Assembly: GCA_039602395.1 (NCBI GenBank)
Contig: JBCNJP010000019.1
Coordinates: 8,510,997 to 8,574,996, forward strand
Direction: 5' to 3'
DNA from: Deinandra increscens subsp. villosa
Taxonomy: Eukaryota > Streptophyta > Magnoliopsida > Asterales > Asteraceae
DNA length: 64,000 bases
How positions within the stretch are numbered: the stretch's first letter is position 1; each line of letters starts with the position of its first letter. The notes under the pieces are model-generated. The model searched no databases and had not been told where the DNA came from. It worked only from the letters and a program-made list of their open reading frames with translations. This document shows, piece after piece, positions 58,049 through 64,000 of the stretch. A program made the translations under genes and the position numbers.

Positions 58049-60105
58049 TTAGTTAGCCAGTGGTACCCAGGCCATTGTTTTTCTGGGTACACCTGAGGAA
58101 TCAATGAATGAAACTTCTTTTAAAAACATTCCTTTTGAAAAATCAGGAAGTTGGGATGATTCGGTTGTAGCTGCCTTGACTTTTGGCTTCCAAATTCCAG
58201 GTGATTTAACATTTGTTTTAGTCACTTTTGGAGTTGTGACCTTAGGTATTTCAACCTTCTTCATTTTAGATTCACTTTTCAAAACAGTTTTTGTTTTAGT
58301 CACCTTTTGAGTTGTGACTTTAGGTATTTCAACCTTCTGCATTTTAGAAATGTTTTTCAAAACAGTTTTAGTTACCTTGGGAGGGGTAACTTTGGGTTTT
58401 TCAAGTTTTGATTGCTTTGAAAATGGTTTCATCACCTTTTTCTGAAAATTTTGGTAACTTGGAAAGCTGTTGTTTTGATTTAAAGATTTTCTTTCAGCTT
58501 TGGCAGCGCCCCAATATTGATCAGAGGGTTTAACCTTGGGAGTAACAGTCTTCATTGCCTTAGGTTTCTGCACCATCATCGGCTTAGACTTCACAGACTC
58601 CTGAGATGAAACCCTTTGACTTTTCGGAAAATAGGGTTCATAGGGGCGATACAGACAGTTCCTAGCAATATGACCAGCAATGCCTTAGGTTTCTGCACCA
58701 TCATCGGCTTAGACTTCACAGACTCCTGAGATGAAACCCTTTGACTTTTCGGAAAATAGGGTTCATAGGGGCGATACAGACAGTTCCTAGCAATATGACC
58801 AGCAATGCCACAATTAAAGCAAGTCTGCTTCTTTAGATAGAAGTCAGACGTGTACCCATTCGTCTTTGGTGGCTGATATGGATCTGGTTTGCCTTGTGTC
58901 TGCTTCGTTGCCTTGTCAGCAGCTCCAGATTTGACTTTCTGCTGGTTCCTGGAAGCCTGAGTAGAACCTGTCCTCATCGTCTTTGTGCTCTCTGGATTCT
59001 TTGACGTTGAAGCATCATTCTTGCAATCACAACGGCAACTGCATGATCCAACAGAAGAAATGGGAGACACAGCTACTCCCTTGAGTTTTTCATTCTTCAC
59101 TCCAGCTGTTGGCTTCACACTCGGATGCTTGATGGTGATCTTTGGCTCCTCAACTTTTGCTTCACCTATCACTCCATCAGTTAGTCCCTTGAACTTGGAG
59201 GAGAAGGATGGTAAGTCATACCCAACATCTGGTTCTTGGTCAAACATAGATCCAGATGTCATAAAGATCTTCCCCTCAGGCCGGGTCGTCAAGATCACCT
59301 TTTCCCTTTTGACTTTGTCAATTACTTTGAAGCATGGGGTTTCAATTTTAGGGTATGGTTTCAACTCTACCCCAGCTTCATCAGACTTGGAGCTATGACA
59401 TCTGTTATACTCCTGGCACTCAGCATCATCTCTTGATACATCCTCTATTCTCCCTTCACCATATGTCATGTTTGCCTCGTTGTCTATTTCCTCTTGAGTC
59501 AATGGTGTAGTTCCAACCAAGACACTATCAATAGGAGGAGCAGCTTCTTTATAATCTGACTTGGTTCGTTCAACTTGATCCTCACTAAGAAGTATTCCTA
59601 TAATGTCTCTGGGAACTGGTGGAGGAATAATGCTGTTTGCAGCCAAGGCCTTATCAGTCTTTTCTGATCCAAATCCAGGTGTGTGTTTCCCAACTTGACC
59701 AGTCACAACAGCATGTGACAATTCCTTTCCAGCTTCAAGCATTCTTTTGCTCCTCATTTGATTCATATCAAGCTTAACCTGCATCTCATTGTTCTTGTGC
59801 TTCAGGTCATCTATCTGCTTACTTAGCTCAGCTATCTCTAACTTAGCGTTGTCATACAAATAGGCGTTCTCAGTTGCAAGGTTCTTATATTTTGTTATAT
59901 CTAATTTTTGAGCTTTACCCTTCTCTTCGTTCTTTTGCCATCTACCCTTAAATGAGCTCTTCTCGCATTTTGTCTCAAACAATTCTGACTGAAAATTTTT
60001 ACAGATTTGCCTAAGTTCAGGAATTATACGAGCACAAGTAGGATTGGGGCATATCTCAGCATCATCGTCCTCAAGTATATTCTTTTCTTCAACCACTGAA
60101 CTCAT
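58049..60105 (-). pseudogene. Copia-type gag with 125-bp frameshifting duplication
   Basis: The minus-strand frame opens at 60105 (MSSVVEEKNILEDDDAEICP). A coiled-coil region (about residues 75-125, LEIAELSKQIDDLKHKNNEM) and a charged, Ser/Thr-rich middle follow. A CCHC zinc knuckle, CFNCGIAGHIARNC, stands at about residue 429. After LYRPYEPYFPKSQRVSSQES and KPMMVQKPKA the frame slips, because 125 bp (58681-58805) is repeated immediately (58556-58680). The slipped reading ends at 58591. The original frame resumes in the second copy and continues through a Lys/Pro/Thr-rich tail (KVEIPKVTTQKVTKT repeats) to 58049. Without the duplication there would be one long gag. The damage looks very recent. 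Confidence 0.88.
58556..58805 (-). repeat. 125-bp tandem duplication inside gag
   Basis: Two directly adjacent copies starting TGCCTTAGGTTTCTGCACCA at 58556 and 58681, apparently identical. 125 is not a multiple of three. Confidence 0.96.
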
Positions 60106-60359
60106 TTTGCAGCTTCTGAAAATCTTGAAAAATCTGCAAAAACGGCAAAAACGGCAAAAGTACTATTCAAAGAATAGTGTCAAAAACTTAAAACTGAAAA
60201 ACGGAGGCCTTCGGAGTGGAATTTGGGGGTCCAAACGAGCTCCCCTGGACGTTAGTCTGGGGTAATTCTGGGGCTTGATGTCACGAACGTCGTGTTCAAA
60301 TTTGAGCCTCTAACTCCAAACGAGTCAAAAGTTACGCCCGTTTCCGTGAAAGTGTGAAA

Positions 60360-60715
60360 TAGTGACTTTTTGCCGCAAAATAATGAGTTTCCGATCGTAA
60401 ACGCCCGATTACGATCGTGAACGCCGTTTCCGATCAACCCACTAATCGTAAACACTTAACCGCCTTTAAAAATCGTAAACTCGATTACGATTCAATGATT
60501 ACGATCACGGAGTCGTAAACACCTGTTCCCGATAAAACAAAGTCGTAAACACCCTTTACGATTCTGCAAAGTCGTAAACACAAGTACGACCAACAAGTAC
60601 AATCGTGAACACCTTTCTCCGGGTCGTAAACAGGCAATCTTCAACCAAAACCCAGAACTTTCAGTCGTAAACGCCCAGAACACGAAGAACACAGCAGCAG
60701 CAGCGATCGTAAACT
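60360..60715 (-). repeat. Leader array of TCGTAAAC units
   Basis: About a dozen copies of (A/G)TCGTAAAC(A/G)CC or close variants (TCGTGAAC, GATTACGA) between the primer-binding site and the gag start. It has the same placement as the CGATCG array in the copia-type element at 52000-52500 but a different motif. Confidence 0.85.
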
Positions 60716-60821
60716 CCAAAATCCTTCAAATCTTCAGCAAAAACTCGAATACAAACCCAGAAAACGCTTGAATCAATATCGTGAGAACCTCGAATCAGTG
60801 ATTCTTGGCTCTGATACCAAT

Positions 60822-61249
60822 TGTAGGTCCGGAAATCTCCCAAACACACGATATAATGATCTAACACGAGTGCGGAATCCTCGTGAGAGATTGATTCAAG
60901 AAAATAGTAGATGAAGAGATTAGATCTTAGAGAAAGATCGAATCTTGAATGGAAATCCGTCTACTATGAAGCTTAGAACACCGATCGGAATCACACACAC
61001 AAACAAGAAATCGTAAATAGGTTCTCCCAAAGCTTACTTGATCATAAACATGAGGTGGTATTTATACCACCTCTTACAACCTAATGGGCTAATCATAAAC
61101 CCAATAAGCCCAATCATAAACCCAAGCTCATGCCCAATCTAATAGTAAACTCGCCTAAACATAATAAAACTAGCCTACTAATCTAATTAAACCCTCTAAG
61201 CCCAGCCCAACTTATTTAATATTACAAGCCTCATAATCTAGCCTCTACA
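60822..61249 (-). repeat. 5' LTR of the gag-only element
   Basis: 428 bp. Adjacent primer-binding site at about 60803-60820. Confidence 0.95.
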
Positions 61250-62334
61250 CGAGGGTGTCACATAAACCCCAAATGGGGCCCGACATACCTCCCTGGGCGA
61301 TCCCGGAGTGAGTGTTTACTTATAGGAAAACGCGTTTTCATACTATCATTTAAAACATTAATATCATAAAAATAACATTTGATTTAAATACATCAAACAC
61401 TAATCGAGAACCTTAAGTATTCAAAACCATTATCATTCCCCTTTATAAATATTTAGCCTATTTATGTCACTAGGCTAATCACAAGATCCGTTCTATCAAT
61501 CTCGGCGTTATCACTTCAAGTCTTAATCCATCTATCAAGTGAGTATTCATACCCCCTTTACTATGAGATTATATGCGATATCAACTCTTGTTATCATTAG
61601 ATGGGTGATTCCTTCAAGTGGTAATTCGAGTAGTGAGTATATAACCTCTTTCTTTTAACTTTTGGGGTGCAACATGTATCCGTATCAAAACTCAAACATC
61701 TTTAATCTTATCAAAAAGCTATGCGATTATCTGGATAAATGTTAGATTATACATGATTACTTGTATGAGAAATTGAATGCTTGAAACTTGGAACTTATGG
61801 AATCATCATCTATCTATCTATTTTCTTGGTATAATCATTAACAAGAACTAAGCCTTGGGTCCTTTAATAGCTATTGGTTGACAACCCACCCAGGATATTG
61901 GTACCGTTTGGTCTAGTACTCAAATAGGTGATTGGTACCTAAACTGTCAAGGTTTGAATTATACAACACATATTATCTTAAATGCTTGTCATCATATATC
62001 TAATCTATCACATGATTCATTGATCGCATGTTTACATCTATACTATGAACTAAAACTATGTGTACTCACCAACTCTAGTAGTTGACAGATATTTTATACA
62101 TGTTGCAGGAAATCTTATCTGAACTTCTGTGCTGTTATCACGCTAGGGGACACTGGACCTAGCTTAATTAAATAAATTGTGTGTATTTGTCATTTGTACT
62201 ACTGTTGGTTTGATATTTGGTTTGTATGAATAAAAAGACATGATTAAGAAATATTGAAACTCAATCTAGCGGTTGTGTGTTTCTGGACAATTCATCACGC
62301 CCCGACGTATTCCGCCGTCGGTTGGGGTGTGACA
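61250..62334 (+). mobile_element. 3' part of a gypsy 5' LTR
   Basis: Resumes after the nested element and ends CGGTTGGGGTGTGACA at 62334, directly before a primer-binding site. Matches the minus-strand LTR near 1074-1900 in several blocks. Confidence 0.85.
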
Positions 62335-62337
62335 GAT

Positions 62338-62350
62338 TGGTATCAGAGCC
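62338..62350 (+). other. Primer-binding site, initiator-Met tRNA
   Basis: TGGTATCAGAGCC, the standard plant complement to the 3' end of initiator-Met tRNA, 3 bp after the LTR. Confidence 0.93.
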
Positions 62351-62435
62351 ATGGCTATAGGGATTTAGGTTATTAGAACTGGATGACCTAGACTATACCA
62401 TAGGTGTCCTACATGATAACCTCATGTATAGCATG

Positions 62436-62478
<43 letters not shown>

Positions 62479-62981
62479 TTGATGTCCTACAATATTTCTT
62501 GATCTTGCCTTACCTAAATCTTGTTAAAACTCCTGAAAGCACACACTTATACACAAAATCTTAAGGCTTTCTAGCCTTTCCTGATAAACGGTGCATTATG
62601 TACCGATTTAGGATTTGATTTTGCTTATCTTGATTTTATTCTCGTCTGTATTAAATTTCTTAGCAACAGACATGTAGTAACTAGAAGGGTGGAAATATCG
62701 CTAGCCAAGTATTTCTATCCCGGCTTGGCAATTTGTCATGTCGTTGGATCTAGAAATCTTTGGTGAAAGTATTAAAACTTATTAGGCCAAAGCATGCCAT
62801 GGTAAACGTTGCTAGAAATTTTAGTACCGATAAGTCAGGGTTATAGTTTCCAAATTGGGAAATGAGAACCATTCGATTTTTACTAAATCTTTACATCTGT
62901 TATCATTCAAATCTAGTACTATACACCCAAAACAGTTGTATCTTATCTATTACATCTTGAACTTTCTCTTCTTATTTCAGT
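62351..62981 (+). other. Untranslated leader of the gypsy element
   Basis: No ORF. Includes a (TA)n run at about 62439-62476. Confidence 0.7.
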
Positions 62982-64000
62982 ATGTCTAGACAATTCGGAA
63001 GTCATGGACGCCGTCCTAGAAATTCTGGAGCCAAAATGGCTGCTCAGATTGCCAAACAAATGGCAGCAGTCATCCCAAACATGGTCATGCCAATTCAACA
63101 AAATCTGAATGCTATTCAAACTCCTGCGGTTGCTCCTACCCCTATTTGCTCGTTTAAGCATTTTAATTCCTGCAACCCTCCAAAATACAGTGGATCTGAC
63201 GGTGCAACCGGTCTGCTACAATGGTACGAGGGTATTGAAAATACTTTCGTTAACAGCGAATGTCCTGAAAATCTCAAAGTTCGCTATGCCATTAGTGCCT
63301 TGACCAAGAAGGCACTCACTTGGTGGAACGGCGAGAAGCGTAACCGTGGTGCTGATGTCATGCTGGCTCTATCATGGGATGAAGTCAAGGAGTTAATGAC
63401 ACGTAAATTTTGCCCTCCTAGTGAACGTAAGAATCTTGAAGACGAATTCTGGGAACTCGAGCAGGATAGTGGAAATAATCAAGCTTACAATGACCGGTAC
63501 CATGAACTAAAACTCCTAGTACCTCATATGGCTACTCCCGAATTTCGTGCTATTGAGAGATACATAGGTGGATTGCCTATGCTCATCCAAGATGCAGTTT
63601 GGGCAAGTCATCCTGAAAAACTTGATGACGTTATCTCTCTCGCTGGGAGATTAACTGAAAACCATGTCAAGAAGGGAACTTTAACACGAAAGGGGTCTAA
63701 GAAGACTTCTGATCAAAAGAAGTCTAAGTCAACTAAGGACGATAAGGCTGGGTCTTCCAAGACCAACAAAAAGAAGCGAAAGGCAGAAAACCATAACTTC
63801 GCCATTACCACTCCTGCTGCACCTGTCGGACCTGCTACTCAGATTGCCTGGGGAGCTCCTCCCGCCAAGAAGCCTTACACCGGCAATCAACCCTTATGCA
63901 ACACTTGCAAATTTCATCACCCACCCACTGTGGCTTGCCGAGTTTGTTTTAATTGTGGCTATTATGGCCATTTCATGAACACCTGTCGAATGCCTGCTCG
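62982..64000 (+). CDS. Ty3/gypsy gag (5' part, runs off the window)
   Basis: Open for 339 codons from MSRQFGSHGRRPRNSGAKMA with no stop. The retrotransposon gag domain lies at about residues 70-210: PPKYSGSDGATGLLQWYEGI, then ALTKKALTWWNGEKRNRGAD, and SWDEVKELMTRKFCPPSERK, LEDEFWELEQ. A basic region with Lys-rich runs (KKTSDQKKSKSTKDDKAGSS) precedes a CCHC knuckle CFNCGYYGHFMNTC near the window end. The layout fits an autonomous gypsy element with pol to the right, outside this window. gag packages element RNA in virus-like particles. No lesion in the visible part. Confidence 0.94.
   Translation, partial: MSRQFGSHGRRPRNSGAKMAAQIAKQMAAVIPNMVMPIQQNLNAIQTPAVAPTPICSFKHFNSCNPPKYSGSDGATGLLQWYEGIENTFVNSECPENLKVRYAISALTKKALTWWNGEKRNRGADVMLALSWDEVKELMTRKFCPPSERKNLEDEFWELEQDSGNNQAYNDRYHELKLLVPHMATPEFRAIERYIGGLPMLIQDAVWASHPEKLDDVISLAGRLTENHVKKGTLTRKGSKKTSDQKKSKSTKDDKAGSSKTNKKKRKAENHNFAITTPAAPVGPATQIAWGAPPAKKPYTGNQPLCNTCKFHHPPTVACRVCFNCGYYGHFMNTCRMPA

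Larger units (their letters stand above)
55174..61249 (-). mobile_element. Young gag-only LTR retrotransposon (TR-GAG type), TSD CGAGG
   Basis: LTRs of 428 bp each at 55174-55601 and 60822-61249 (TGTAGGTCC...GCCTCTACA) appear identical base for base. The target duplication CGAGG is perfect (55169-55173, 61250-61254). The primer-binding site beside the right LTR is TTGGTATCAGAGCCAAGA on the minus strand (initiator-Met tRNA), and a purine tract AGGGGAAGA abuts the left LTR. Only gag is present. There is no protease, integrase, RT or RNase H in 5.2 kb of interior, so it depends on a relative for movement. It is inserted in the 5' LTR of the gypsy element at right. Confidence 0.95.

Overview
This window is plant nuclear DNA from a eudicot. 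Repeat style and codon context fit Asteraceae, but that family call is inference. The signs are spliced genes with GT-AG introns, a chloroplast import component, a plant reticulon, Ty1/copia and Ty3/gypsy retrotransposons primed by initiator-Met tRNA, and a dense litter of MITEs, hAT, Mutator and Harbinger remnants. Three host genes are intact and were rebuilt exon by exon: TIC21 (12154-16197, minus, 4 exons, 279 aa), a reticulon-like RTNLB protein (18837-19911, minus, 5 exons, 203 aa) and TAD2, the catalytic subunit of the tRNA A34 deaminase (30377-32217, plus, 7 coding exons, 185 aa). They are unrelated housekeeping genes and do not form an operon or pathway.

Layout. 1-7029 is minus-oriented, long-LTR gypsy-like sequence. 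7030-12153 holds an internally deleted hAT transposase and a clean Mutator-type MITE. 12154-19911 is the gene-rich part (TIC21, RTNLB). 20048-21866 has tandem duplications, one of which doubles a promoter-like block. 22441-33628 is a scrambled locus around TAD2. Its 5' region exists as two inverted arms (22601-24642 and 28699-29557) separated by a LINE scrap, a copia fragment and a solo LTR. The outer junction is stitched from short copies of nearby sequence, and a second copia fragment in opposite orientation lies just 3' of TAD2.

33629-35766 is a Harbinger-related wreck. 35825-37520 is a long inverted-repeat element with a nested Tourist MITE. 37731-44898 is a 7.2-kb Mutator-like mosaic carrying a MULE transposase, a NAM-associated/Myb-like ORF, an Athila-ORF1-like protein joined to a PB1-like domain, and a second PB1-like ORF on the other strand. 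All of these are threaded with a 13-bp palindrome, ATACGC(T/A)GCGTAT, seen nowhere else in the window. 46668-53156 is a complete but coding-dead copia-type LTR element (TSD CAACC). 53928-54682 is the 3' end of an RTE-type LINE. 55174-61249 is a very young, gag-only LTR element (TSD CGAGG) inserted into the 5' LTR of a gypsy element, whose LTR end, PBS and gag (62982 onward) run off the right edge.

The two observations most worth following are the palindrome-threaded MULE mosaic and the TAD2 inverted duplication with templated-insertion junction and a displaced native promoter. Element boundaries given with target-site duplications are read directly. Boundaries without them are approximate.
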